A stretch of DNA of 64,000 nucleotides, taken from Xiphydria camelus (taxonomy: Eukaryota > Arthropoda > Insecta > Hymenoptera > Xiphydriidae). Below, one piece after another: positions 1 to 10,800 of this stretch; positions within the stretch are counted from its first letter, which is position 1, and each line of letters starts with the position of its first letter. The stretch spans positions 28,558,750-28,622,749 of the forward strand of contig OY783193.1 of the NCBI GenBank assembly GCA_963678675.1, given 5' to 3'. Below the pieces are notes generated by a model. That model was given only the letters and a program-made list of their open reading frames with translations, had not been told where the DNA came from and searched no databases. Made by a program: the position numbers and the translations under genes.

Positions 1-402
1 TCTGAGCTGTCCGATGAATGTGCTGCATGCTGTTCCATCGAACGCCTGTCCCTGTGCGTTGCAGCTAGCGAGCTCCGGTAAACCTATCGCGCGATGTAAA
101 TCCTCATTGATAATGGTGATCTCCGAGCCAGGATCGATCATGAAACTGACTGGCGATCCGTCGATTTGTACGTCGCAGCGAATTAAGTTCCTCGTCTGGC
201 TGATGCTGTTTACCCGCACGTAGTTCACTTTTTTAGAGTGTCCTTTGGTTTGGCGATATTCGTGTATAGCCTCGCAGACTTTCTCCATATGTCCTTTCTC
301 TTTACACTTTGTACATACGTGCTTTGTAAAAGGGCACTCCTTCGACCAGTGTTGTCCATCGCAGCGGAAGCAGTTAGTTTTCAGTAGTTCCGATCCCCTT
401 CG
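1..402 (-). pseudogene. Ty3/gypsy-type zinc knuckles and retropepsin fragment
   Basis: Read on the minus strand this stretch is open to the window edge. It encodes two CCHC zinc knuckles (CFRCDGQHWSKEC and CTKCKEKGHMEKVC, about 290-385), followed by a retropepsin core whose active-site motif reads D-P-G-S (121-135) where the family usually has D-T/S-G. Zinc knuckles followed by an aspartic protease is the gag-to-pol order of Ty3/gypsy retrotransposons. The gene is cut by the window edge, so reverse transcriptase and integrase, if present, lie outside. The frame continues upstream into gag but is broken by a TAG at 403-405. The P in the active site suggests an inactive enzyme; that is inference. 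Confidence 0.8.
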
Positions 403-1206
403 CTACTTCCTGTCGGTCTTCTCTGTTTGAATGGCGTTGACCTTGGGTTGTGCTTTTTCGAACAAACTTGCTTCGGATGATGTCTTCAGGAACGCTCGAA
501 CATCTTCGACCAATTCGTCGAACCCGATGTTTTCCCACTTTTTACGGAGCTGGTGCAACACACGCATGGGCTGCATTGTCCACCGGTGATTTCATCGCGA
601 CCCTGTACATGAAACACTTGAACTGCTCCTCCGAGAGAGTTCGGAGTAGTTATATCGCCGATATGCATCACGGAAACGATTGGTGAACGTGTCGAATTGC
701 TCCAGTCGGTTTTCGCAGTTTCGAGGAACGCGAGATGGTCAAGTTCTATTGATGCTGGACGTGCGAATAGCTTTTTTAGTCGTTCTATTGTCTCGGAATA
801 CTTGAACTCGAGAACGTCTTTAGGTAAGCAGTTCCTTTGGTACTCACGGAATGCCGTACTGGAGAGTTTGCTGATGATGAGTTTCACCCGGTACGTATCT
901 TGTTCTTCCGTATATGGTGACTTTACATCCGGGAAAGCACAATCTACCACCAACTCGAAGCGCTTCATCTAACTGTCAAGAACGTACGGGTCGTCGTCAT
1001 CCGGGATGAATTCCTGGAGCTGGATGGCTTGTGTGTTGATAGCCTGACTGGATGAAGCTACTGGCGAGTGTGGCCTTGCTGATGGTATTGTGTCCAATTT
1101 CTTCATTATGACCGGGCTTCAACATTAGCTGTAGAAGCTCGGTGGAACTGGGTTCTCTGGATATTACGACTGCGCCACTGTTATGTCTTCGCGAAAGGCT
1201 GCTCAC
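403..1206 (-). pseudogene. Ty3/gypsy-type gag remnant
   Basis: The minus strand carries a gag-like segment. A 160-codon open stretch (968-486) includes a helical region with the signature ELDHLAFLETAKTDW, then shifts frame near 560 into a segment ending in lysine-rich sequence before the zinc knuckles. A TAG lies directly upstream at 969-971, and another frame change occurs near 1,030, so at least four lesions separate this copy from a working gag. The N-terminal part (up to about 1,206) is glutamine and serine rich. Assignment rests on position upstream of the zinc knuckles and protease and on resemblance to insect K02A2.6-like gypsy gags; I could not align it. Confidence 0.6.
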
Positions 1207-1499
1207 GACCGAACCGCTTGGCTGCTAGCTTTCGACTGACTCTCGAGCTTTCCTACCCGACACGCACTCGCAGGTAGCGAGGGCGAACGGGACTTCTGGT
1301 AACTCCAGAATGTACGCAAGTTCTCGACAATTCTGGAGGTACCTGTCACCGGACGCTCCCTTTGTCGGGCCCACTCACAGGTAACGGGGCAAGCGGAGCC
1401 TCTGGGGATGTCCGTGATGGGTGGAAACTTCGGACATTCCGGAGGCATTGATTCATGCGCCTTCTTGGCCGGGGCGTAACACTCGCAAATAAATTTCAT
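1207..1499 (-). other. GC-rich leader region with uncharacterised 98-codon ORF
   Basis: The block upstream of the gag remnant is markedly GC-richer than the AT-rich DNA that starts at 1,500. The minus strand has a 98-codon open frame rich in Cys, Pro, Ser and Arg that I do not recognise. The composition break at 1,500 and its position suggest the 5' leader or extra N-terminal coding part of the gypsy element. No LTR was seen, so the element boundary is unresolved. Confidence 0.3.
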
Positions 1500-2317
1500 T
1501 TAATTATTACCACATCATTTACAGCTTCGATGCTGACCTTGCGACTCATTTCAGTCCGAGTAGAACATTTATTGCAAATATCATCATAAACATGCCAATA
1601 CGAATAAAAATCATCTATTAACTGTTGTAGAATAATTGCACGACCATTCGAAAGTAATGGTACTGACAAAGTATGTGTATCAGATGTATTATTGAACCCT
1701 CACTTTGATTGCGTATGAAGGACAAATATCTTTCTGGTCATTCTATTTTTTGTTTTCAGCGTCATGCGAGCACGGGACGAATCAATGGATTAACTAATGA
1801 ATTTGATTTTTCTTCTCTGTCAACAATCTAAGCCGTGGCAGAAAAATAGGAGATTCAATGGAATTGTATCACAATAATCAAGTAATTACTTCATAATTAT
1901 TTTTTCTCTATCGATATACTTTCTCTTTCGTACTAACACAAGTTCCAATTTAGACACCAACCTGTCAAACGTGAAGTATACATGTACCTCACTTCTACAT
2001 ATTTCATCTCTTCTTCGTCTCTGGTGTAACGACGGTCAATGAGGAATCACTGATACCGATTAGACAGATAAGTGCTGAATAAGGCCGTAAAAGTCTCCAT
2101 ATTAAAATAAATACGGCTTTACATGGTCCTAATACAGATTTAAGACGGAAACAATACAACATATATTCGAGCTGTGCAGAACCGTATTCATTTTCAATAC
2201 GGAAACTTATACGAACTTATCCGACTCTTATCTACCAATCTACCAATGCGAGACTCTTTACAAGGAATGAAGAAAAGGCTAAAGTAAATCAAATTCAAGA
2301 TGCGTTTTCATTTTTAA
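1500..2317. repeat. AT-rich DNA with remnant of companion repeat 'K'
   Basis: From about 1,690 to 2,060 this matches, in plus orientation, the repeat also seen at 22,130-22,480 and, inverted, at 14,210-14,560, 34,410-34,760 and 58,440-58,790. The shared landmarks are a tttttgttttcag acceptor-like site followed by a short coding-like stretch (SRGRKIGD..MELD.NNQV in the better copies), then the 'acctgtcaaac' and 'ctcttcttcg' blocks. The flanks (1,500-1,690 and 2,060-2,317) are AT-rich with nothing recognisable. Confidence 0.5.
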
Positions 2318-3078
2318 TAATTCTGTCATTATTATCTATGGAATTGGTTAACTCAGATTAATATAGTTTCTTAATTTCTACGTAGAGTAAGTTCGCTATA
2401 TTTTAAGTAGTGAAATGCTGGATATGATTGTGTTATTCACAATTTGTTACACAAATAAACATGCTGCTATTTAATTCTATCCAGAAGGACTCCAAATCGT
2501 ATGCGAACTCGAGGGGGTTTCTTTCGAACGAGGGATCATCCACTTGTTGTTCCAAGAACCAGTTGCATTAGTTCATTCGGCGGGTTTGATCTGCTGCCTC
2601 GAGTGTATGGACGTGCGTCACTTTAAATGGATGAAAATTTTCATCCTTCAATATCCTCCCAACCGTAGACTTGCTGATTCTAACCTCTGTTGCCACAGCC
2701 CGAATATTCGTTCGAGGGTTATTCCTTATTTTTTCTAGCACAGCGTCGATGTTTTGCTGCACCTGTATTCTTCTGGGATTTCCTAAAATAATTATAAAAA
2801 CTCCATATAATTTAGCCCTCACAAGTACAATCTTATCGAGCTGTATCTTATTGAGGAGATCTTTCGACGTTCGAAAGAAATCCCCTCGGGTTCGTATACG
2901 ATTTGGAGTCCTGGATAGAATTGAACAGCAGCACGTTTATTTCTGTAACAAATTATAAATAACACAATCACATATCCAGCATTTCACTATTTAAAATATA
3001 CCGAACTTACTCTACGTAGAAATTAAGAAACCATATTAATCTGAGTTAACCAATTCTATAGATAATAATGACAGAATT
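2318..3078. mobile_element. Inverted-repeat copy of HTH-transposase element family 'H'
   Basis: Arms 2,318-2,530 and 2,869-3,078 are inverted copies of one another (landmarks 'cttactctacgtag' and 'ggactccaaatcgtatgcg'), with the transposase fragment between them. The same arm sequence flanks the related copies at 26.1-26.3, 33.8-33.95 and 51.15-51.3 kb. I infer a DNA transposon derivative of the IS630/Tc1/mariner type reduced to a foldback structure. Confidence 0.6.
2568..2822 (-). pseudogene. HTH domain fragment of an IS630/Tc1/mariner-type transposase
   Basis: This is an 84-codon open minus-strand fragment containing the helix-turn-helix core VATEVRISKSTVGRILKD, preceded by IDAVLEKIRNNPRTNIR and followed by FHPFKVTHVH. 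The arrangement matches the DUF4817-like N-terminal DNA-binding region of insect IS630/Tc1/mariner transposases. The DDE catalytic domain is absent because the inverted arm begins right after the HTH. The first part reads through what looks like a 3' splice site (attattttag), so the true exon probably starts at 'gaa(g)tccca'. It is non-autonomous. Confidence 0.7.
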
Positions 3079-3084
3079 GGAAGA

Positions 3085-3420
3085 GTCATTGAAAGAGTAT
3101 ACTTAGAGTTGAAGGTAAAATGTCTACATGTGTGTGTGTGGATTTCTGTAGACGACCAAATTATAAGAAAAATCCGATAGCCTGCAAATTCGAAAGCGGT
3201 ATATGTTTTATTTCTCCAAAATACTAAGACAAAGTGAAAAATATAAGGGCTCTCTAGTCTATAAATCCCTTTCAAAATATCACGAGAATAAATCAAAAGG
3301 AACGTGGTTATAATTAATTACCTCGTATCGGTATAAAATGTGAGACTAATTTTGTGGTAATAAAAAGTTATTCTCCTACATGTACATATTCTCCTGATGA
3401 ATAAATTTCAAAAAGTAGTG
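3085..3420. repeat. Inverted copy of 43.5-43.84 kb
   Basis: This sequence is repeated in inverted orientation at about 43,535-43,835. Landmarks are 'tttataaactagagagccc', 'gaatttgcaggc' and 'gtataaaatgtgagac'. Together with the adjoining foldback element it makes an inverted repeat pair separated by about 40 kb. No coding potential was recognised. Confidence 0.7.
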
Positions 3421-3757
3421 AAATCTTCCCACAAAAACAGATTCTCTGTAAAAAAAAGGCGGCATGTTCATTCAGTGCCAATAAAAATTGATACGTAAAA
3501 TACTCTGAAAAAAAGATTTCAAATCAATTAAGAAGATTTGGGAGGAAAATTATTGTAAATCAAGTTACTAAAAAATTGGACTAAAAAAATGTATCCAAAA
3601 TTTTCTATAAAAAAGAACTTACCACGGTGTTTTCCTTCAAAATAAAACATTCAGACAGATAGAAAATTATATTCGATGTTTATATGCATGTATGATTTTA
3701 AATAAATTCATACACTCTTATAGGTATGATACCACCAGTATATAGTGGAAAAAATAT

Positions 3758-3984
<227 letters not shown>

Positions 3985-4096
3985 CGCGGCAATTTCTTTT
4001 TTAAGAAAATTTTTTAATACATTTTTTAGTCGAATTTTTTAGTAACTTGATTTACAATAATTTTCCTTCCAAATGATGCCTTTTATTTTTTATATA

Positions 4097-5090
4097 CAGG
4101 ATCTACAAAAAGTCCCGGTACGGCTGATTATCTCAGCGGGAAATCATTTTAGAGAGAAATGTTTAATGCAAAACTTTTAGGATTTTTTCCTGGCTACCCA
4201 ATGGTCATATTGGATTTGACCTTGACCATGACTTTCAAGGTCATATCCAGATCAAATTGATTTTAAATGTGAACCCCTATTTTTGATACCGGAAATGAAA
4301 AGAGCGGGCAATTTCACATTCAAATATGTCCTTGACCATTTTTTCATATGACGTTTATGGTCAGCGGAGCACAGTGGGAAATTCCCTTGAATTAGAAGGA
4401 CAACATTCTTAATGGCTTATTCAACTTAAACCAAATACGGTATAGGGGGTTTTTTGAGTCGCTGATCACGAATCTGGAGTCAGGTTTCAAAAATTCAAGA
4501 TGGCGGATCCAATATGGCGGATGAAATTTTCGAAAATTGACGGATTCGTGCTAAATTTGGAAAATTTTGAATTTTTGAAATCTGATTTCAGATTCGTGAT
4601 CAGCGACCCAAAAACCCCACTTATACCTTTCGCACGAATCCGTCAATTTTTGAAAATCTCGTCCGCCATATTGGATCCGCCATCTTGAATTTTTGAAATC
4701 TGACTTGAGATTCGTGATCAGCGACCCAAAAAACCCCCTATACCGAATTTGGTTTAAGTTGAATAAGCCATTAAGAATGTTGGCCTTCTAATTCGAGAAA
4801 ATTTCCCACTGTGCTCCGTTGACCATAAAGGTCACATGAAAAAAATGGTCAAGGACATATTTGAAAGTGGAATTTCCCGCTTTTTTCATTTCCGGTATCA
4901 AAAATAGAGGTTCACATTTAAAAAGATCAATTTGACATTGACATGACCTTGAAAGTCATGGTTTAGATCAAATCCAATATGACCATTGGGTATCCAGGGA
5001 AAAATCCTAAAAGGTTTGCATAAAACATTTTTTTCTAAAATGATTTCCCGCTGAGATAATCGGCCGTACCGGGACTTTTTGAAGACCCTG
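4097..5090. mobile_element. 994-bp palindromic MITE flanked by TA
   Basis: The element is a near-perfect palindrome centred at about 4,593 and bounded by TA dinucleotides (4,095-4,096 and 5,091-5,092). The ends resemble CAGGGTNTTCAAAAAGTCCCGG. TA target duplication and a CAGGG-type terminus fit a Tc1/mariner-superfamily non-autonomous element. Its end sequence recurs in the 129-bp tandem repeat at 7.8-8.3 kb and its inner part at 8,280-8,470. It is inserted into foldback element A. Confidence 0.75.
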
Positions 5091-5212
5091 TATAAATCTT
5101 GGACATGGCGATCTTAATTGATTTCAAATATTTTTTGGAGAGTATTTTACGTATCTTTTTTTGGCACTGAATGAACATGCCGCTTTTTTTTACAGAGAAC
5201 CTCTTTTTGTGG

Positions 5213-5366
5213 CTAAACGACTACGCAAATAAGTCCCCCGAGAATCGACGACGACGTTTCACTTGACCCGGGCTTCGGTTAGCCCGGGGCGGCGTTCGAA
5301 TCGCATCCAATCGTTGGCTAGAGATTGCACTAAGAAAAAAGTTCTAGTTGAATACGAACCTAATAG
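5213..5366. other. Short GC-richer island
   Basis: I found no repeat partner in the window. It contains a CCGGGC..GCCCGGG hairpin-like stretch at about 5,268-5,289. No gene was recognised. Confidence 0.3.
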
Positions 5367-5820
5367 AACACAAAACGAGTCTGCTAGTACTCGAGACACT
5401 GATGTGTAAACATCTAGTGAGCGAGATTTGATAGCTAAAATAAATCGGCTTATGATAGCAAAAAAAAATTAATAAGTGAGTCGGAGTAGAGCCGATCGAC
5501 GAGGAGTTACTCCGACTCACTTACTGTACATGGCGAACACCACTTCCATACAACATTGTTCTGCCAGATGTTTACACATCAATTACAAGTTAGAATGACT
5601 AATTGATGTGTAAATATCTGGCAGAAAAATGTTGTATGGAAGTGGTGTTCGCCATGTACAGTAAGTGAGTTGGAGTAACTCCTCGTCGATCGGCTCTACT
5701 CCGACTCACTTATTATTTTTTTTTTTTGCTATCATAAGCCGATTTATTTTCGCTATCAAATCTCGCTCACTAGATGTTTACACATCAGTGTCTCGAGTAC
5801 TAGCAGACTCGTTTTGTGTT
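5367..5820. mobile_element. Foldback element 'C', 454-bp palindrome
   Basis: The element is an almost perfect palindrome centred near 5,594, with ends AACACAAAACGAG and its complement. It contains the motif GATGTGTAAACATCT and the block GCAGAACAATG(T)TG that are shared with the palindromes at 7,069-7,740, so these form one family. There is no coding capacity. Strong hairpin potential is expected. Confidence 0.75.
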
Positions 5821-6535
5821 TTTTTACCCATTTCTGTGAAAATAAGGAATATTTATTCATTAAATCAATTGTATAATATATATGTATATATGTCATGGCA
5901 ATATTTCGTAACCTCAAAATACTCTAAAAATACTCTAATAACATCGCACAGTACAGCATTTAATATTTACAGTAAAATTCTGTAATAATAATACTTACTG
6001 GCAGCTTCAATCGGAGTGGATTAATTCACTGCTGTTGCATACCGAGCCGGTCCAGGTCGTCTGTAGATGGCGGGTCGTGGCCGTGGAGCGCTAAACCACT
6101 CTGCTTCAAAGGTGCGGAAACGTGTAACGAATAAACTGAACACTGCACTCACTATAAGACCGATATGGATATATTCAAGTGATAAAAGATGCGTTGATGA
6201 CTGATACAATTAAAAGAAGGCAAGAGAAGACGCCGGAAGCTTCTTGGCTTCATCTTACATAGTTCGGAACGTAGCAACTTTTCGATCAACGGAGGGGATA
6301 GCGTGGGCGACGCTATCCACCCTGATTAGCTAATTAGAGGAGAGTGGTGGAACAGCCGATGACGCTGGGGCTGTCGGAGTCCGTGTCCGAAGGTCGAAGG
6401 TACCGTTGCTAACTTTACGCTTTCCCGAGCGCTGCACTCACGGATCAAGATTGTCGACCGCGAGGACCCGCCAGGCTACCTTGAACGGTTAATTGTTTCT
6501 CTCGTACCTACCTAGATAAGCCGGGTACTGCATTA
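5821..6535. other. Unassigned region, partly GC-richer
   Basis: The part from 5,821 to 6,000 is AT-rich. From about 6,020 to 6,535 the sequence is GC-richer and appears once in the window; it may be original intron or flank DNA. Short ORFs here show no recognisable motif. I see no RNA gene. Confidence 0.3.
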
Positions 6536-7060
6536 CCGTATGTCCCGCACATAACCGCACGCAGTTACAGGGACCTTGAAATTTTCTTTCCGCCGTGCTT
6601 GGTCGGTATTCGAGCAACTTTTACCGGTAGGTAGAAGTCGAGTCGGTATAGGTAGAGTCGGTAGAGTTGGTATCAATTCGGGAGATCGAAGCGTCTAACC
6701 TCGAAGTCGTGGATTTGTGAATTATGGTGAGTAATTATCATTATTCTATAATTCATAAATTCACGATTATATACATACGGTACGGTATTCTGTAAGAAAT
6801 GCAAAAAGCGACATTTACCGTCGGCAGTATTTGCCAACGGTAAAAATTGCCGAGGTGGTCTTGCGCTTGCCGTCAGACATTCGGTATATAGATTATGTAG
6901 ACAGAGATACAATAGTGTTAGCTGTTTACGGAGCGCGTGGGGAAGCTAGGAGAAAGTGACTAGGCTTGTGTGCATCACCAATGCTAGCTGCGCTATTAGT
7001 AGGTTGTATAGCGATTTACTATATCGACATCATCGACAAGAAAATGTAATGCCACCCTAG
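6536..7060. repeat. MITE-like region with leader-ATG-splice-donor cassette
   Basis: A terminus-like CCGTATGTCC at 6,536 and the related GACATTCGGTATA near 6,880 are separated by about 350 bp. Between them lies GGGAGATCGAAG followed by an ATG at 6,724-6,726 directly abutting a GTGAGT splice-donor consensus. The same leader/ATG/GTGAGT order occurs at 28.6 kb and, mirrored, at 30.1 kb, with degraded versions at 10.5, 44.25 and 50.4 kb. I infer the 5' end of the gene of a lost autonomous element. 6,900-7,060 holds nothing recognised. Confidence 0.45.
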
Positions 7061-7068
7061 GTAATAGA

Positions 7069-7740
7069 TGTTTACACATCAAAAATTTGTTTGAGATAAA
7101 TAGGAATTTATTCGCATCGAACAAAAGTCTATTTGAATTAAATAAATGTTTTGCATATCTTTTTAATCGATTACAAACCTACACGGAGAAAAATAGTTTT
7201 GCACTCCCAGCAAATGTAAGATTTGCTCACAAATTTTTGTTGTGATTGCAAAAATAAGTGTTATGACAGCAAGTATTTCAGCAACTTTAGCAAAATTTAT
7301 TGTAGTAAAAATACTTGCTATATCAGCAAATAAATGTGCAGAAATAATAGAACAATAGATGTGTAAACATCTAGCAGAACAATGCTGCATGGAAGCGATG
7401 TGGGTGTATTCGGTTACAGACAATTATTTAAAAAATGATCGTCTTTTTGTTCTAATAACCTTATTTAACCGAATATACCCACATCACTTCCACGCAACAT
7501 TGTTCTGCCAGATGTTAACACATCAATTATTTAGATACCTCTTCCTTGCAATCACATACTATTTTACATGGTTTGAAGGAAGAGATATCAAATTGATGTG
7601 TTTTAACATCTGGCAGAATAATGTTGCGTGGAAGTGATGTGGGTATATTCGGTTAAATAAAGTTATTAGAACAAAAAGACGATCATTTTTTAAATAATTG
7701 TCTGTAACCGAATACACCCACATCACGTCCACGCAACATT
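7069..7740. mobile_element. Nested palindromes of foldback family 'C'
   Basis: The motif TAGATGTTTACACATC at 7,069 is the family terminus. From about 7,353 to 7,740 there is a nested palindrome: each arm is itself palindromic about an 'aaaaagacgatc' core and the two arms are inverted about 7,560. The right arm stops abruptly at 7,740 where the Helitron-like element begins, so the latter inserted later. Confidence 0.65.
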
Positions 7741-8548
7741 GAATGAATGAATGAATGAATGTTTGTCTGTCTGTCTGTATGTCTCTTATGCCTTCCTAAA
7801 CCGTTCATCCGATTGCGATGAAACTTTGGGGAATGGTTGGACGCATGCCCGCGAAGGTTTCTAAGTTAGTAAATCTTATACAGGGTGTTCAAAAAGTACC
7901 GGTACGGCTGATTATTATGCCTTCCTAAACCGTTCATCCGATTGCGATGAAACTTTGGGGAATGGTTGGACGCATGCCCGCGAAGGTTTCTGAATTAGTA
8001 AATCTTATAAAAGGTGTTCAAAAAGTACCGGTATTGATGATTATTATGCCTTCCTAAACCGTTCATCCGATTGCGATGAAAAGTTGGGAAATGGTTGGAC
8101 GCATGCGCGCGAAGGTTTCTGAGTTAGTAAATCTGATACAGGGTGTTCAAAAAGTACCGGTACGGATGATTATTATGCCTTCCTAAACCGTTCATCCGAT
8201 TGCGATGAAAATTTGGGGAACAGTTGGACGCATATCCGCGAAGGTTTCTGAGTTAGTAAATCTTATACAAGGTGTTCAAAAAGTCGAACTATACTTGACC
8301 TAAATTTTACCTCCGCTGACAATAAAGGTAACATGAAAAAAAATGGTCAAGGACACATTTGAACGTGAAAAAAATTAATTTGACCTCGATATAACCTTGA
8401 AGGTCATGGTCAAGGTCAAATCCAATATGACCATTGCGTAGCCCGGGAAAAATACTAAAAGTTTTGTATTAAAAATGTATTTAAACAATGGTGGACGGAC
8501 AAAATCAATCCACAATCTACCCGTGCGAAGCCGGGACGGGCTGCTAGT
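7741..8548 (+). mobile_element. Helitron/Helentron-like non-autonomous element
   Basis: It starts with short (GAAT)n and (TGTC)n microsatellites and runs into four tandem copies of a 129-bp unit containing 'ccgttcatccgattgcgatg'. It ends in a GC hairpin CCCGTGCGAAGCCGGGACGGG followed by CTGCTAGT at 8,548. A terminal hairpin followed by CTAGT is the usual 3' end of Helitrons. No Rep/helicase gene is present. The classification is moderate because the 5' terminus is not clear-cut. Confidence 0.5.
7788..8303 (+). repeat. Four-copy 129-bp tandem repeat
   Basis: Units begin at 7,788, 7,917, 8,046 and 8,175, giving an exact 129-bp period. Each unit includes a piece ending in 'acagggtgttcaaaaagtac', the terminus of the TA-flanked MITE family seen at 4,097-5,090. 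A MITE end was therefore captured and amplified with the unit. Confidence 0.9.
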
Positions 8549-8865
8549 ATATAATAAAAGAAAGTGTGGTTAGTCTGTACGTTCCCATAAAACTCTGGAA
8601 CCGCTAATTGTAGCCCCATGGGGTTCATTTGTTTGTTTTATTTTTCAGATTATCAAATCATAGATAATTTTATTTTATGATAATCAACTACAGGTTTCAT
8701 TTCCCGTACAAAAATCGAGGCTTATTCGCCAATCTGCACATCAAATACCATTGCAGTTCGATTTTCTGCATTTTAAGAGCAGTTCTCGTTATATATACTA
8801 ATTATTGTCACTTATTGGCAATTCTATATATATCCTGATGAATAAATTCCAAAAAGTAGTGAAAT
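8549..8865. other. AT-rich spacer
   Basis: No gene or repeat partner was recognised, apart from the last 35 bases, which belong to the extended inverted repeat of foldback element A. Confidence 0.4.
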
Positions 8866-9594
8866 CCCCCACAAAAACAGATTCTCTGTAAAAAAAAGGC
8901 GGCATGTTCATTCAGTGCCAACAAAAATTGATACGTAAAATACTCTCCAAAAAAGATTTGAAATCAATTAAGATCGCCATGTTCAAGATTTATGTATTAA
9001 AAGTAAAAGGCATCATTTGAAAGGAAAATTATTGTAAATCAAGTTACTAAAAAATTCGACTAAAAAATTTATAAAAAAATTTTAATAAAAAAGAACTTGA
9101 AGCGCTTAAGTTTTCATATTTTGTCCACTATGCCGAATAATTTGCAGTGCTTGGACGGTGCTAGAGTGATTCATAACTTACACTGCCGAAGTCAAATTCA
9201 GAGAATTTCAGAAGGCCCCCGCCTAATCAGTTTCTCGTGCGACATTCGGTATACTGGTGGTATCATATAAGTGTATGAATTTATTTAAAATCATAAGTGC
9301 ATAAACATCGAGTATAATTCTGTGTCTGAATTTTTTATTTTGAATGGAAAAAAACGCGGCAAGTTCTTTTTTATTAAAATTTTTTTATAAATTTTTTTAG
9401 TCGAATTTTGTAGTCACTTGATTTACAATAATTTCCCTTTCAAATGATGCCTTTTACTTTTTATATATAACTCTTGAACATGGCGAACTTAATTGATTTA
9501 AAATCTTTTTTGGAGAGTATTTTACGTATCAATTTTTGTTGGCACTGAATGAACATGCCGCCTTTTTTTACAGAGAATCTGTTTTTGTGGGGGG
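8866..9594. mobile_element. Foldback element 'A', copy 2
   Basis: This 729-bp element has inverted arms of about 250 bp starting CCCCCACAAAAACAG. The flanking 'gaataaattcc' is also inverted on the far side, so the full repeat is slightly longer. A 117-bp MITE (9,133-9,249) sits in the loop. The sequence closely matches copy 3 at 42,767-43,501 in the same orientation. Confidence 0.8.
9133..9249. mobile_element. 117-bp MITE inserted in foldback element A
   Basis: The ends are CCGAAT and ATTCGG, flanked by TA-type duplication. The uninterrupted site (accagtatatagtgg) is preserved in copy 1 near 3,736-3,748, and an identical-length insertion is present in copy 3 (43,036-43,152). It has no coding capacity. 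Confidence 0.75.
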
Positions 9595-9673
9595 ATTTCA
9601 CTACTTTTCGGAATTTATTCATGAGGAGAATACGTACATGTAGGAGAATAGCTTTTTATTACTAAGTGTATTA

Positions 9674-10580
9674 TTGCAGAACGAGTAGGTTAGAAGATTT
9701 TCATGAAGACTCACGATTTTCTGACATGTCATCTCGTACAGGTGCAACTGAAGAGGATTTAGCTCATGTCCTGTCCGTAAAAAGATGACTCGATGGATCG
9801 GAGAATGTCAGGCTTGTCACCGAGCGCCTTTCACCCATAGTACTTTCATTGCAATATGCGATTTTCGTTTCAACTATTCCTGCTCTAAGTAACTTTTACT
9901 TCTTTCAAAGCATTCACCTTGTACGAATTGTTGATCGTAGGGGGCAACGATCAATGATTGTGACTAATCGTAGACAAATTATTCCTGCGATGATGTTCCA
10001 GTTGCACACCAATTGCCTTTTAGTTTTAATAGACGAACTTGTCTACGACGAGTATCTATTATCGATCGCTGCCTCCTACCACGAACAGTTCATAAAAGGT
10101 GATTACCTTGAAAGAAGTAAAAGTTATTTAACGCTGGAATAGTTGAATGAAACGAGAAGCGCGTATTGCAATTAATGTACCGTGGGTAATAGGCGCTCGG
10201 TGACAAGCCTGACATTCTCCGATGTCCATCGAGTCATCTTTTTACGGACAGGACACGAGCTAGATCCTCTTCGGTTGCACCTGTACGAAATGACATATCA
10301 GAAAATCGTGAGTCTTCACGAAAATCTTTTAACCTACTCGTTCTGCAGTAATACTTACAATTAATATACCTGGAAGTTGAAGCAACAGTTATATCAAAAA
10401 TCGGACACCGATTTTTAAACACTTGGGGAATCTCATCGAAGAAACCCGAATGATCATTTCCTATCACTTCTACACATTATTCACCATTATTTACAAATTA
10501 ACCATTTCGAGGTTAGATGTTTCGATCTCCCGAATTGACAGCTACTGGGAGATCAGGGGCCCCTTTCTCTAACTCCCTTG
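9674..10580. mobile_element. Foldback element 'B', copy 1
   Basis: A palindrome runs from 9,674 to 10,349 (centre about 10,011) with landmarks 'gcagaacgagtaggtt', 'caccgagcgcc' and 'gtacgaattgttgatcgtag'. It is extended on the right by an outer arm to about 10,580 containing CGGACACCGATTTTTAAACA and TTCGATCTCCCGAATTGACA. A second copy is at 44.2 kb plus 49.3-50.42 kb, split by a LINE. No protein was recognised; the ORFs here are palindrome by-products. Confidence 0.7.
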
Positions 10581-10800
10581 CAAGAGACATATACGTTTCT
10601 TATAGCGAGTAGACCACTTCTACCCAGTGAGGATTTCTCACGGACCAATAGTGGGCGTTGTGATTATTCATTAATCCTTCGTTGTAGAATTTCGATTCAT
10701 CTGTGAACAAAATCTTCTGACGAACGAGGGATCGTCCACTTGCCGTTACAAAAACCAGTCGGAATAGTTCATTCGTCGAGCTGGATCTAGCTAATTGTAC
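10581..10800 (-). pseudogene. Transposase fragment with first catalytic Asp (IS630/Tc1/mariner type)
   Basis: The minus strand encodes FTDESKFYNEG followed by NNHNAHYWSVRNPHW. The D of FTDES is the first acidic residue expected in the DDE/D domain of this superfamily, and the HNxHYWS..NPHW block is typical of the DUF4817-linked transposases. Upstream, the WFLE..VDDPS segment is interrupted by a stop. An inverted partner lies at 11,150-11,517. HTH and later catalytic residues are missing on this side. Confidence 0.7.

Noticed and set aside
7788..8303. Regular repeats considered as a CRISPR array
   Set aside because: 129-bp contiguous tandem units without spacers, in eukaryotic DNA next to Helitron-like features.
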